NCBI GenBank assembly: GCA_965222425.1
Contig: CBDCTW010000018.1
Span: forward strand, 310,001 to 374,000
DNA length: 64,000 nucleotides
Direction: 5' to 3'
Origin: CBDCNP01 sp965222425
Lineage (GTDB): Bacteria > Acidobacteriota > Vicinamibacteria > Marinacidobacterales > DATDRI01
The position numbers and the translations under genes are program-made. Shown here in pieces: positions 43,748-53,017 of the stretch. Under the pieces are notes generated by a model, which saw only the letters and a program-made list of their open reading frames with translations, was not told the origin of the DNA and ran no database searches. Every line of letters begins with the position of its first letter. Positions within the stretch are counted from its first letter, which is position 1.

Positions 43748-44266
43748 TTAGGTAATCGACAAATAGCGTTCCTCGAGAACCTGCCGGTGATGGATCTCGT
43801 GGCCGACAATGACGTAGGGCAGAGTACGCACGCTGAACTCGAATCCGCTCGCGATGCCCCGTCTCGTCCAACTCGTCTCGTCGAAGCTCTTGAAGAGCGC
43901 CACATGAGATTTCCTCACCACCCGCAGCTCTTCGGCAAGGTCGGGTAAGGTACGGCTCGCGGCATTAGAGAACTCTGCGTACTGGTCCTGCTCGAACGAT
44001 GGCAGGTGCGCGGGGTCCTTCCTGGCGAAACAAAGAGCGCGATAGGCGAAGGTTCTTTCCGTATCGATGACGTGGCCCACGACTTCCTTGATGCTCCACT
44101 TGTCGGGCGCGTAGCGGTAATCCGCTTGCCCCGGCGAGACACCCGCTAGCAGCGCGAGTGTTTCCTCGACCTGATCCTCGAGTATGCGAATGATGTCGCC
44201 GTCTGGGACCTTGTTGATGTACCTTCCATAGTATTCGTGGTGCTCGGACGCCTGCGGTCGTTTCAT
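43748..44266 (-). CDS. DinB family protein
   Basis: 172 residues of the DinB/YfiT four-helix bundle. The metal histidines are in IKEVVGHVIDTERTFAYRALCFAR and in the C-terminal YVIVGHEIHHRQVLEERY. DinB proteins bind a divalent metal and several act as thiol transferases (bacillithiol or mycothiol-like), others are stress-induced. Substrate unknown. Confidence 0.9.
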   Translation of the reverse strand: MKRPQASEHHEYYGRYINKVPDGDIIRILEDQVEETLALLAGVSPGQADYRYAPDKWSIKEVVGHVIDTERTFAYRALCFARKDPAHLPSFEQDQYAEFSNAASRTLPDLAEELRVVRKSHVALFKSFDETSWTRRGIASGFEFSVRTLPYVIVGHEIHHRQVLEERYLSIT

Positions 44267-44434
44267 TTATGACCTCCCTCGAGTGCCCTGGCCGCTCCAG
44301 ATAGATGCCCCACAAGTAGAGCGCCTCGCCCCGTCTTTTCGCAAGATCCACTTACCGAGATCGGCCTGGAGCCACTCCCTTTGCTGGAAAAGCAAGTAGA
44401 ATAGCGGTATCCCATTAACCAAACGAGGAGCGCC

Positions 44435-45295
44435 ATGGAATGGATCGAACGATGGAATCAAATTTTTAACCTTCAAGTAGTGCAGGTCGGGGGTAGTGCC
44501 ATCACCCTTCAGCACATGCTGCTGTTTGCCATCGCCCTTTTCATAACCCGATACCTCGCCTACTCGGCGCGCAGATTATTGGGCGATCACGTCCTAATCA
44601 AAATCGACCCGGCGCCGCGATTCGTCATCATCAGGATCGTCCAGTACGCCGTGTGGGTGGTCGGGATTTTTGTTGCCCTCGAGTTCCTCGGCATCGACCT
44701 GACCGCTTTGACGGTGGTGGCGGGCGCACTAGGCGTCGGTATCGGCTTCGGCCTCCAGAGCGTGGTCGCCAATTTCGTCTCCGGTCTGGTACTCCTTCTG
44801 GAGCAGCCCATTCGCATCAACGATCGAGTTACGGTTGAGAATGTGGAAGGAAACGTCGCCGACATCCACTTCCGCTCGACGACCATCGTGACCAATGACA
44901 ACATCTCCATCATCGTCCCGAACTCGCAGTTTATCAACCAGACGGTCATCAACTGGTCTCACGGGGATCCGACGATCAGGATTCACGTGCCGGTTGGAGT
45001 GGCGTATGGGTCTGATGTGGAGCTAGTGACGCAGACTCTCTACCAGGTTGCCGCCGACGACGAGGGCGTACTCCAACAGCCGGCACCGGAGGTGAGATTC
45101 ACAGAGTTCGGGGACTCTTCGTTGAACTTCGAGCTCCTGGTTTGGAGCGACAACCCTCCCCGCCATCTTCAATTGAAGAGCCGTCTCAACTACGCTATTG
45201 ACGCGGCGTTTCGTCGCAACGACATCGAAATACCGTTTCCTCAGCGCGATCTGCACGTCAAATCGGATTCCGTAATTGCCACTCTCAGAAAGTGA
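44435..45295 (+). CDS. Small-conductance mechanosensitive channel (MscS family)
   Basis: 286 residues. Three N-terminal helices and the pore helix with its Gly/Ala packing (VVAGALGVGIGFGLQSVVANFVSGLVLLLEQPIRINDRVTV), then the beta domain (GNVADIHFRSTTIVTNDNISIIVPNSQFINQTVINWSHGD) and alpha/beta cage ending DAAFRRNDIEIPFPQRDLHV. Releases solutes on hypo-osmotic shock at the inner membrane. Confidence 0.94.
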   Translation: MEWIERWNQIFNLQVVQVGGSAITLQHMLLFAIALFITRYLAYSARRLLGDHVLIKIDPAPRFVIIRIVQYAVWVVGIFVALEFLGIDLTALTVVAGALGVGIGFGLQSVVANFVSGLVLLLEQPIRINDRVTVENVEGNVADIHFRSTTIVTNDNISIIVPNSQFINQTVINWSHGDPTIRIHVPVGVAYGSDVELVTQTLYQVAADDEGVLQQPAPEVRFTEFGDSSLNFELLVWSDNPPRHLQLKSRLNYAIDAAFRRNDIEIPFPQRDLHVKSDSVIATLRK

Positions 45296-45386
45296 GATTG
45301 CTTTGATCGACGTCAAGGATTTGAGTTTCACCTGTCACATCGTTGGCGACTCTTTGGGCCATGATGGGGCGCTTCGAGTCCATCGC

Positions 45387-46543
45387 CTATCGAGGTTGAG
45401 AGGGGGCCCGGCGCAGGCTTCCAAGGTTGTCGGCGCGGCTTGCGTAGTGATAGGCGTTGTCCATCCAAGCGGGTAGGTCGCGGGTGAACAGTCGGAAGAG
45501 AACCGCAAGCTGGAAGAAGATCACTCCGAGGACGGTCACCAGATAGTAGTTGATGACGAATCGGGCAACCGCGGAGTAGCCGCCACCCACTCGAGCGCCC
45601 AAGTCGGGATGAAGGCGACGACGATGGCGCTTCCGAACATGGCAAGGAAGGAGTAGCGGCCCATGAGGTGCTCGAATCCGCCGAGTCGGCCGTTGAGCCA
45701 GCTACGGAGTGTTCTCCCGAGACCACGCGGCGCTTCGAACCGAACGGCAATTCCTTCGTCCTCCAGCTCCAACACATCCACGTCGACCCGTTCCGCCCTA
45801 GGTCTAACGTCGCGCATTTCCTTGTTCAGGGTGGTCTCGACAGCTCACGAGAGCACTTCTCTGGCTTTGAGCTTCGCGTGAGAGCCGGACACATCGCCGC
45901 TGACTCGAAAGATGGAATTGATATTCCGCCGATTGGGCTGGATGGCGTCCTTCAGAGCGGCGAACAGTTCGTCCCCGTCCCGGTAGAGGCGCGCGTAATG
46001 GTGCTCGGAAATCTCACGAGGGCGCGAAGGCCGCTCGCCGCCTTCGAGGATATCGAAGGCGTAGTCGAGAATGGTCATCACTTCCGCTAGAGGCTTAGAG
46101 TAGACGCGATCCGGAGTGTCCTGCGCGGTATGGAGCTTCCCGCCGACCACGAACGGGCTGCATTTTCCGGGCGACATCGTAATCAGAGCGGCGGCGGGAA
46201 TGTGCTTTTCTCGTCGTCGTCGACGCAAGACCGGCAGGCCGCGGGTCCCGCACTCTTCCGAGCCGGCGAAGAAGTAGACGTGAGTTAGGCGTGGAGGGGA
46301 GTCCTTACGAGGGTCGCGCAGAATGTACTGCTTCAGCATCTCCTCGCCGGTCGAGTTGTCGTCGGCCCCAGGGGCGTCCCGCGAAAAGCCGGCCCAGGTG
46401 TCGTAATTTGCCATCAGCACGATCCGCTCCGTTGACCGTTCGGGGACGGTCACGATGAAGTTTCGATCCGTTGTACGGATCAGATGCTTCGGGATCGGTT
46501 GCGTCTCGGCTCGGAACCGGTCGCCGGGGAAGCGATCCTTGAG
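45387..46543 (-). pseudogene. Decayed M28-type zinc peptidase with membrane segment
   Basis: Read leftward from about 46543: RRTLKDRFPGDRFR, IVLMANYDTWAGFSRDAPGADDNSTGEEML and HVYFFAGSEECGTRG are the metal and catalytic motifs of family M28. The frame meets TGA at 45845, then continues in the same frame (AVETTLNKEMRDVRPRAE, later a helix SFLAMFGSAIVVAFIPTW) until a shift near 45600 moves the rest (FVINYYLVTVLGVIFFQLAVLFRLF) to another frame. One internal stop, one frameshift and a missing 5' end make this a pseudogene. Confidence 0.7.
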
Positions 46544-46938
46544 AGTTCGACGAGCCTTTCTTAGTCGATGGCGAGGAAGACGAGCGTAGCAGGAAAGCAA
46601 TGGAGATGCTGGAGGCCAAGGGCCTCAACGTGACGCGTGGCGGGCGTTTCTATCACGCGATGGGGGGCTGCGACAAAGGGAGAGCGGTGAGAGAGCTGCT
46701 GCGGCTCTATCGGGTCTCAGAGAAGTCTTGGGTGTCGGCCGGACTCGGCGACGCCGAGAACGACCTGCCTTTTCTTCGTGAGGTGGATAGAGCCTACGTC
46801 ATCGCCGGCTCCGAGGGTCACGATCCAACGCTCATGGAAGCGCTTCCCGAGGCTCGTCCGGTAGCGCCCGCTCCACGAGGCTGGGCGGAAGCGGTCGTGG
46901 ACTTCTTGTCCTGGCTCGACCGCGGTGCTTCCGCCTAG
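46543..46938 (+). pseudogene. 3' half of a mannosyl-3-phosphoglycerate phosphatase-like HAD gene
   Basis: The frame after a TGA at 46540 reads EFDEPFLVDGEEDERSRKAMEMLEAKGLNVTRGGRFYHAMGG, then CDKGRAV and GLGDAENDLPFLREVD, matching the cap domain and C-terminal HAD motif (GDxxND) of MPGP-type phosphatases. The N-terminal DxDGT nucleophile half is absent; it joins the M28 fragment head-on at 46543. An ATG at 46600 could give a 112-residue product but it would lack activity. Confidence 0.75.
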
Positions 46939-48338
46939 GTGTGGCCTTTATTGAAGTACTCGAGTGTCAGTTTTCTGACCACACCCGATAAGGCGAACAG
47001 CGCGAGGAGATTCGGGAACGCCATGAACCCGTTCAAAAGAGTTCCTAATGCCCATACCAGCGGTACGCTCGCGACCGAGCCCACCATCACGAGCGCGGTG
47101 AACAGGTATCGATAGGGCATGATCACCTTCGTACCAAACAGGAACTCGATGCACTTTTCGCCGTAGTAGTACCAACCAAGGAGGGTCGAGAACCCGAAAA
47201 GGAACGAAGCAAGAGCGACGATGAGGGTTGCTCCTGGGATCGTAGTGGCGAGCGCGCCCGCGGTGAGATCACCGCTCGCATTTTGGTACGACGCTTCCGT
47301 CCAGAGTCCTGACGAGAGGATGATGAAAGCGGTGATGGAGCACACCACGATGCTGTCGATGAAGACCTCGAATATCCCTACTACACCCTGCTCCGCCGGA
47401 TGTTTGACCTTGGCGATACCGTGGGCAATGGGAGCACTTCCCATTCCGGCTTCGTTGGACAAAACGCCGCGGCTGATTCCGGCCGCGATGGCGTTGGCGA
47501 CGCTCACCCCGACGAAGCCTCCCAACGCGGCCATCGGAGTAAAGGCACGCTCGAAGATGAGTCCGAGCACCGCAGGAATTTGGGCGAAGTGTATCGCCAT
47601 ATACGAGAGACCCGCGACGAGATAGATCACAATCATTGCGGGCACGAGCTTCTCGGCTACTGAGGCAATGCGCTGAATACCACCGAGCAGCACGAGTCCC
47701 ACCGCCACGGTGATGAGGATCCCGGGTGCCCAAAGAGGTACGTCGACGTCGAAGGCGGAGCTCGCGGCTTTCACGAACGTCCTGGCAATTGTGTTGGACT
47801 GCGCCATGTTACCGGTACCGACTAGTGCCGTGGCGGCGCCGAAAAAGCAAAACATGTAGGCCAGGACCTTGGCGAGCCGAGGCCACGGGAGTCCACGCGT
47901 GATGTAGTACATCGGCCCGCTGGCGTACTCTCCGGTCTCCGTGGTAACCCGATAGTGAACGCCTAGAACAGCCTCCGAGTACTTGGTCGCCATTCCGACC
48001 GCCGCGGTGACCCACATCCAGAAGATAGCGCCCGGCCCTCCCACCAGGATGGCGGTGGCCACTCCGCCGATGTTGCCGTTGCCGACGGTCGATGCGAGGG
48101 CAGTTGAAAGAGCCTGGAAAGGCGTGATGGTTCCCTCTCCCTCGACGTCATGTTTGAACGCGCTTTGCCTCACGAATCGCAGAGCTGCTGGGAACCGTCG
48201 AATCTGTACAAAGCCCGTCCGCACCGTCAGCCAACCGCCGACAATGACCAGGATGGCCGGTATGGCGTAAGGCTGGTAGATCAGATTAGAGAGAGCGTTG
48301 ATCTGGTTGGTCAGGTTCGCGAGGAATGAACCATCCAT
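46935..48338 (-). CDS. Alanine/glycine:cation symporter (AGCS family)
   Basis: 467 residues, about 11 helices. Family motifs: GEGTITPFQALSTALASTVGNGNIGGVATAILVGGPGAIFWMWVTA, ATKYSEAVLGVHYR, and GVSVANAIAAGISRGVLSNEAGMGSAPIAHG. Takes up alanine, glycine or similar amino acids with Na+. Lies in tandem with an NSS transporter gene 27 bp upstream, suggesting one operon for amino-acid uptake. Confidence 0.94.
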   Translation of the reverse strand: MDGSFLANLTNQINALSNLIYQPYAIPAILVIVGGWLTVRTGFVQIRRFPAALRFVRQSAFKHDVEGEGTITPFQALSTALASTVGNGNIGGVATAILVGGPGAIFWMWVTAAVGMATKYSEAVLGVHYRVTTETGEYASGPMYYITRGLPWPRLAKVLAYMFCFFGAATALVGTGNMAQSNTIARTFVKAASSAFDVDVPLWAPGILITVAVGLVLLGGIQRIASVAEKLVPAMIVIYLVAGLSYMAIHFAQIPAVLGLIFERAFTPMAALGGFVGVSVANAIAAGISRGVLSNEAGMGSAPIAHGIAKVKHPAEQGVVGIFEVFIDSIVVCSITAFIILSSGLWTEASYQNASGDLTAGALATTIPGATLIVALASFLFGFSTLLGWYYYGEKCIEFLFGTKVIMPYRYLFTALVMVGSVASVPLVWALGTLLNGFMAFPNLLALFALSGVVRKLTLEYFNKGHT

Positions 48339-48365
48339 GAAATTCTCCTAGGATAATCAGCGGGC

Positions 48366-49742
48366 CTATGAAGAGAACAAGGGCCACACCGTCACGAGAA
48401 TAATGATCGCGATGGCTACCGGAGAGACGAACCGTATCAAGCCGCCCCAGAACTTGGGATACGGAAACCAGGCGTTGTTCGAAATCAGCTCTTTGATCGC
48501 CGTTTCCGACGTCCAGACGTAACCGACGAAGATGGCGGTCAGGAACCCGCCGACCGGAAGCGCATAGTTGTTCCACGCCATGGCCATGAGGCCTAGGAAG
48601 TTACCTCCCAGCGCGCCGGAGAAATTGCTCAGCGCGGCCACCGCTCCATTGCCGAGCGCGGAGGGTATGGCGAGTAGAAACGTGGCGCCGGTGATGACGA
48701 GGACTGCCTTCTTACGATTCCACCCGTACTCGTCGATGAAATGGGAGACCGGTACCTCGAGCAAGGAGATCGTCGAGGTGAGCGCCGCCATAGCTAGAAG
48801 AATGAAGAACGCGGTGCCAAAAAGGGCGCCACCGGGCAAGGTGGAGAACAATTGCGGAAGGACATTGAAGATGAGGCCCGCACCGGAGGTGCTGGGATCG
48901 AATCCTTCGATTGAAAAGCCAGCGGGAAAGATGATGAACCCGGCGAGGAGCGCGATCGCCGTGTCCAGGCAAACGACCCAGAGGACGGCGTGCCCGATGC
49001 CCTCCGTCTTCTTCATGTAGCTTCCATAGGTGATCATGCATCCCATGCCTAAGCTCAAAGAGAAGAATGCCTGGCCGAGCGCAGCACTCAGCATGCCGAC
49101 GTCCATGATCTTGCTGAAGTCGGGCCTCAGGTAGTAGGCGAGCCCATCGGCAGCTCCAGGTAATGTAATAGCTCGAAGAGCTAGAAGAATGAGCAGGATG
49201 ATGAGCGTCGGCATCAGCGCCTTGGTGACGCGCTCGATGCCGGACCGGACGCCGGTGATGATGCATGCGGCCGTAATCGCGAGGAAAAGGAAGGTCAGAG
49301 AAATGGTGAGGGGGCCGTTGGCGGTGAAGGTCGCGAAGGCGTTCTGGATCTCATCGGCGCTGCCGCTGATGCTGCCGGTGGCGGTAAACCAGATGTAGGC
49401 CACCGTCCAGCCGGCAATGACGGCGTAGAAGGAAAGTATGCCCACACCGGCGAGAACGCCGAGAGCGCCCACCATCCACCACCTGGAGTTGGGCCGGTAG
49501 AATCGGTACGCGCCCACCGGGTCTCTCTGTGATCCTCGCCCCAATGCGAGCTCGGCAATCATGATGGGAGCGCAAATCAGAAAGACGCAGAGCAGATAGA
49601 CGAGCACAAAGGCGGCGCCGCCCCCTTGACCGACCCGGGTCGGAAAACCCCAAATGTTGCCTAGTCCCACAGCCGAGCCGGCGGCGGCGAGAATGAATCC
49701 CGTGCGCGAGCCCCAGCTTCCGCGCTCGTTAGGCGATGCCAT
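48366..49742 (-). CDS. Neurotransmitter:sodium symporter (NSS/SNF family)
   Basis: 458 residues, LeuT fold with about 11-12 helices. GSWGSRTGFILAAAGSAVGLGNIWGFPTRVGQGGGAAFVLVYLLCV is the TM1 signature holding the Na+ and substrate sites; SLSLGMGCMITYGSYM is the unwound TM6 region. Imports an amino acid with Na+. The extracellular EL2 region is short, as in bacterial members. Confidence 0.94.
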   Translation of the reverse strand: MASPNERGSWGSRTGFILAAAGSAVGLGNIWGFPTRVGQGGGAAFVLVYLLCVFLICAPIMIAELALGRGSQRDPVGAYRFYRPNSRWWMVGALGVLAGVGILSFYAVIAGWTVAYIWFTATGSISGSADEIQNAFATFTANGPLTISLTFLFLAITAACIITGVRSGIERVTKALMPTLIILLILLALRAITLPGAADGLAYYLRPDFSKIMDVGMLSAALGQAFFSLSLGMGCMITYGSYMKKTEGIGHAVLWVVCLDTAIALLAGFIIFPAGFSIEGFDPSTSGAGLIFNVLPQLFSTLPGGALFGTAFFILLAMAALTSTISLLEVPVSHFIDEYGWNRKKAVLVITGATFLLAIPSALGNGAVAALSNFSGALGGNFLGLMAMAWNNYALPVGGFLTAIFVGYVWTSETAIKELISNNAWFPYPKFWGGLIRFVSPVAIAIIILVTVWPLFSS

Positions 49743-49815
49743 CGATCTCCCTCCGAACTATTCGCTCAAACGTTCAAAACACTTTCGAAGTGTATCACAC
49801 CGGCCCGCGCGGTCA

Positions 49816-50640
49816 TTAGGGGGTAAGGGTCTTGACCTCTCCCTTGATGCTCACCTGAAAGATGCTTCGGGCGTGAGGGTCGGCGACCAGGATGTTCCCT
49901 TTGCCGTCCAGCGCGAGACCCTGAGGACTCTTCAAGGGATCGCCCTGAACGAGTGCACTCACTTCACCAGCGGGCGTCACTCGCCAGATGGCTCGCGCAT
50001 AACCGTCGCTGACGTAATAGTTCCCGTTGGGATGTAAGACGGCGTCGTGGGGGAACTCGAAGGGTGGTGAGTCGAGAAGAGGTTCGGTCTTGCCGTCGCC
50101 TCCGACCTTCTCGAGATTGCGATCGGTGAGGATGACGATGGCGCCCTTCTTATCGAAAAAAATGGTGCGCGGCGCTTGCACCTCGGCAACATCCGTGACT
50201 CCATCCGCCGTGATTCGGCGCAGACGTTGAGTCACTCGGTCCACTACGAGGATGTCTCCCGATGGCTCGACCAAAATTCCCCAAGGGGTGACGAAGCGCT
50301 CATCGTCGGCGACGGGGTTGATGTTTCCCGCCGCGTCGATACGGTACAGCTTCATCGTGGCCGGATCGCTCGCCACCCAGACCCCCTCGTTCTTATCCGG
50401 AGCGATGTGCCGGATGCCGAAGAGCGGTGTGCGGGGAAGTCCCTCCCCTTTGGCGACGACCTTCACGGCGCCACTTTCGAGCTTGAAGAGGGCGTGAGCC
50501 TGGTTATCGGCCACGTAGACCCCCCCCTTCGAATCGACGGCCACATCGACCGGGTATTCCAGGTTTTGCGCGGAAGCGAAGCCTGATAGGCCTGCAAGAA
50601 AAGAAAGGAAAGAGAAGAGTAGGGCAAGCGTTATTCGCAC
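49816..50640 (-). CDS. Secreted NHL/SMP-30-like beta-propeller protein
   Basis: 274 residues. Signal peptide ITLALLFSFLSFLAGLSGFASA, then about six blade-like repeats of the pattern P-x-G-I/L-x-V/L-x-x-x-G-x-I/V-x-V-A/V-D (YPVDVAVDSKGGVYVADNQAHALFKL, TPWGILVEPSGDILVVDRVTQRLRRI, SPQGLALDGKGNILVADPHARSIFQV). Probably a periplasmic binding propeller; no enzymatic residues are evident. Confidence 0.82.
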   Translation of the reverse strand: MRITLALLFSFLSFLAGLSGFASAQNLEYPVDVAVDSKGGVYVADNQAHALFKLESGAVKVVAKGEGLPRTPLFGIRHIAPDKNEGVWVASDPATMKLYRIDAAGNINPVADDERFVTPWGILVEPSGDILVVDRVTQRLRRITADGVTDVAEVQAPRTIFFDKKGAIVILTDRNLEKVGGDGKTEPLLDSPPFEFPHDAVLHPNGNYYVSDGYARAIWRVTPAGEVSALVQGDPLKSPQGLALDGKGNILVADPHARSIFQVSIKGEVKTLTP

Positions 50641-50757
50641 GCTTCGTCAACCTCCATGAATGTTGCCTCATTTCCCCACGTCTGCGGCTGGCGCGGGGTT
50701 GCGTCATTCTATGCGCCGGCCTGGTTGAATTCAAAGGCGTCCGGGCCGAAATAGCGA

Positions 50758-50786
50758 TTGGGGTACGGGCTTGCTTCCGGTAGAAT
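50758..50786 (+). promoter_or_regulatory. Promoter of hppA
   Basis: TTGGGG (50758-50763), 17-nt spacer, TAGAAT (50781-50786). The predicted start near 50793 leaves a 48-nt leader with a GAGGAGG ribosome site before the GTG at 50841. Confidence 0.5.
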
Positions 50787-50840
50787 GCCGGCTTCTGTGT
50801 CGTGAGTCTCACCTTATATAGGAACACGAGGAGGTAGAGA

Positions 50841-52901
50841 GTGAATAGCGTGGTTCAGTGGACGCCGGTGCTCGGCGTAGTGGCGCTCCTTTTCGCTTGG
50901 TACAAGGCCGGCTTCGTTTCCCGTCAGGGCCAGGGAACCGATCGCATGAAGGAAATTGCGTCCTTCATCAGCGAAGGAGCGATGGCCTTCCTGCGTCGCG
51001 AGTACTCGGTCCTGGCGGTTTTCGCCCTTTTTGTCGCCGTCGCACTCTTCGTGTCGAACTACTCGAACGGAACCCAGCTGGTGGGGGTCTCCTACATCGT
51101 AGGGGCGTCATGCTCGGCGTTGGCCGGCTTCTTCGGAATGCGGGTGGCGACGAAAGCGAATGTCCGGACGACCAACGCAGCCCGCGAGTCGATGGCTCGC
51201 GCGCTCAACGTGGCGTTTTCCGGTGGCGTGGTAATGGGCATGTCGGTGGTGGGCCTGGGCGTGCTGGGCCTCTCACTTCTCTTCATCCTCTATACGAATC
51301 TCTTCGGCACCGGACTCGATGTCATGCAAAACAAGGTGCTACAGGTTCTGTCCGGGTTCAGTTTAGGCGCATCTTCCATCGCCCTATTCGCTCGTGTAGG
51401 AGGAGGGATTTACACGAAGTCGGCCGATGTCGGAGCCGACCTGGTTGGGAAGGTCGAAGCCGGAATTCCCGAAGATGATCCACGGAATCCTGCGGTGATT
51501 GCCGACCTTGTCGGTGATAACGTCGGTGACGTGGCCGGGATGGGAGCCGACCTGTTCGAGTCTTATGCGGGAGCGATCATCGGCGGCATGGTGTTGGGGT
51601 TGGTATTCGTCCGTGACATGGAAGCTGCCGGGACGTCGGTGACGAATCCCTTGAACTATGTCGTTCTTCCCCTCGTCCTCGCCGCGGTTGGGATTCTTTG
51701 CTCCATTGCTGGCACTTTCGCGGTGAGAACCGGCGAAGGTAAGAACCCGCAGACCGCTCTCAATGCCGGGACGATCGGGGCAGGGGTGGTCATGCTCGTC
51801 GTCGCGATCCCCGTGATCCGCACGCTCTGCCCTGAGGCATGGGCCAATCTCTACGGCGCGATGGTCATCGGACTTGCCCTCGGCATCGCGATTGGTTTCA
51901 TCACGGAGTATTACACTTCAGAAGCGCGGAGTCCGGCGCGAGAGATCGCCGCGGCGTCCCAGACCGGAGCGGCTACCAACATCATCGCTGGCCTGGCCTT
52001 GGGCATGAAGTCGACGGGCTGGCCTCTTTTGCTCATTGCCGCCGCGATCCCGGCGACGTATCACCTGGCAGGAGTTTACGGCATCGCGCTCGCCGGACTC
52101 GGAATGCTCTGCACGGTGGGAATCCAGCTTGCCGTCGACGCTTATGGGCCCATCGCCGACAATGCGGGAGGTATCGCGGAGATGAGCGAGCTTCCGAAAG
52201 AAGTGCGGGCGCGCACCGACAAACTGGATGCGGTCGGGAACACCACCGCCGCCATTGGAAAGGGTTTTGCGATCGGCTCGGCCGCGCTGGCAGCGATGGC
52301 GTTGATGGCCGCTTTTCAGGAACAGGCACGGCTGAAGCCCGAGGAGCTATCTATTCTGAACCCGACCGTACTCGCCGGTCTATTGCTCGGTGGGATGGTG
52401 CCGTTTCTATTCTCCTCGATGGCGATGAAGGCAGTGGGGGAAGCCGCTTTCGACATGATCGAGGAGGTACGCCGGCAATTCAGAGAAATTCCAGGACTAT
52501 TGGAAGGCAAGGCAGGCGTCCGCGCCGACCATGCTCGGTGCGTCGACATCGCCACCGCAGCGGCGCTCAAGCGGATGATCATGCCAGGCTTGATGGCGAT
52601 TGTGATCCCCGTAGTCGCGGGATTCATCGACAAGAACTTGCTCGCCGGCGTCTTGGGCGGCGCGATCGTGTCAGGAGTGTTGCTCGCGATCTTCATGGCC
52701 AACGCCGGAGGGGCTTGGGACAATGCCAAGAAACACATCGAGGGTGGTGCCTTCGGAGGCAAGGGTTCCGATCCTCACAAGGCTGCGGTGGTAGGCGATA
52801 CGGTAGGCGACCCGTTCAAGGACACGGCCGGCCCGAGCATCAACATTTTGCTCAAGCTGATGTCGGTGGTCTCCCTTGTCATAGCCCCACTGATCCGGTA
52901 G
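50841..52901 (+). CDS. hppA: Membrane-bound proton/sodium-translocating pyrophosphatase
   Basis: 686 residues, 16 helices. Pyrophosphate-binding motifs: DVGADLVGKVEAGIPEDDPRNPAVIADLVGDNVGDVAGMGADLFESY, GPIADNAGGIAEM, and the C-terminal KGSDPHKAAVVGDTVGDPFKDTAGPS. At the K+-dependence site it reads GNTTAAIGKGFAIG, with Ala rather than Lys, which marks the K+-dependent class. Whether it pumps H+ or Na+ cannot be told by eye. It converts PPi energy into an ion gradient across the inner membrane. Confidence 0.96.
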   Translation: MNSVVQWTPVLGVVALLFAWYKAGFVSRQGQGTDRMKEIASFISEGAMAFLRREYSVLAVFALFVAVALFVSNYSNGTQLVGVSYIVGASCSALAGFFGMRVATKANVRTTNAARESMARALNVAFSGGVVMGMSVVGLGVLGLSLLFILYTNLFGTGLDVMQNKVLQVLSGFSLGASSIALFARVGGGIYTKSADVGADLVGKVEAGIPEDDPRNPAVIADLVGDNVGDVAGMGADLFESYAGAIIGGMVLGLVFVRDMEAAGTSVTNPLNYVVLPLVLAAVGILCSIAGTFAVRTGEGKNPQTALNAGTIGAGVVMLVVAIPVIRTLCPEAWANLYGAMVIGLALGIAIGFITEYYTSEARSPAREIAAASQTGAATNIIAGLALGMKSTGWPLLLIAAAIPATYHLAGVYGIALAGLGMLCTVGIQLAVDAYGPIADNAGGIAEMSELPKEVRARTDKLDAVGNTTAAIGKGFAIGSAALAAMALMAAFQEQARLKPEELSILNPTVLAGLLLGGMVPFLFSSMAMKAVGEAAFDMIEEVRRQFREIPGLLEGKAGVRADHARCVDIATAAALKRMIMPGLMAIVIPVVAGFIDKNLLAGVLGGAIVSGVLLAIFMANAGGAWDNAKKHIEGGAFGGKGSDPHKAAVVGDTVGDPFKDTAGPSINILLKLMSVVSLVIAPLIR

Positions 52902-52906
52902 TGCCT

Positions 52907-53013
52907 GGGGTCAGATCCAGTTTTGTCACACGGGTCGGATCCAAAAACGTGCACGCACCGCCCGAGTGCACACTTTTGGATCCGACCCGTGTGATATTTT
53001 CGGATCTGACCCC
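52907..53013. repeat. 107-bp near-perfect palindrome between convergent genes
   Basis: GGGGTCAGATCC at the left pairs with GGATCTGACCCC at the right. Inside, TCACACGGGTCGGATCCAAA pairs with TTTGGATCCGACCCGTGTGA, with a 7-nt internal bulge pair and a central GTGCAC...GTGCAC part. It starts 5 bp after hppA and ends 4 bp before the dehydratase stop. The arms resemble REP-like elements mobilised by RAYT transposases; it could also act as a two-way terminator. Confidence 0.85.
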
Positions 53014-53017
53014 TGTT

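Noticed and set aside
45845..45847. In-frame TGA in the M28 remnant as a second selenocysteine
   Set aside because: The position (after AREVLS) is not a conserved cysteine and the gene is also frameshifted and truncated.
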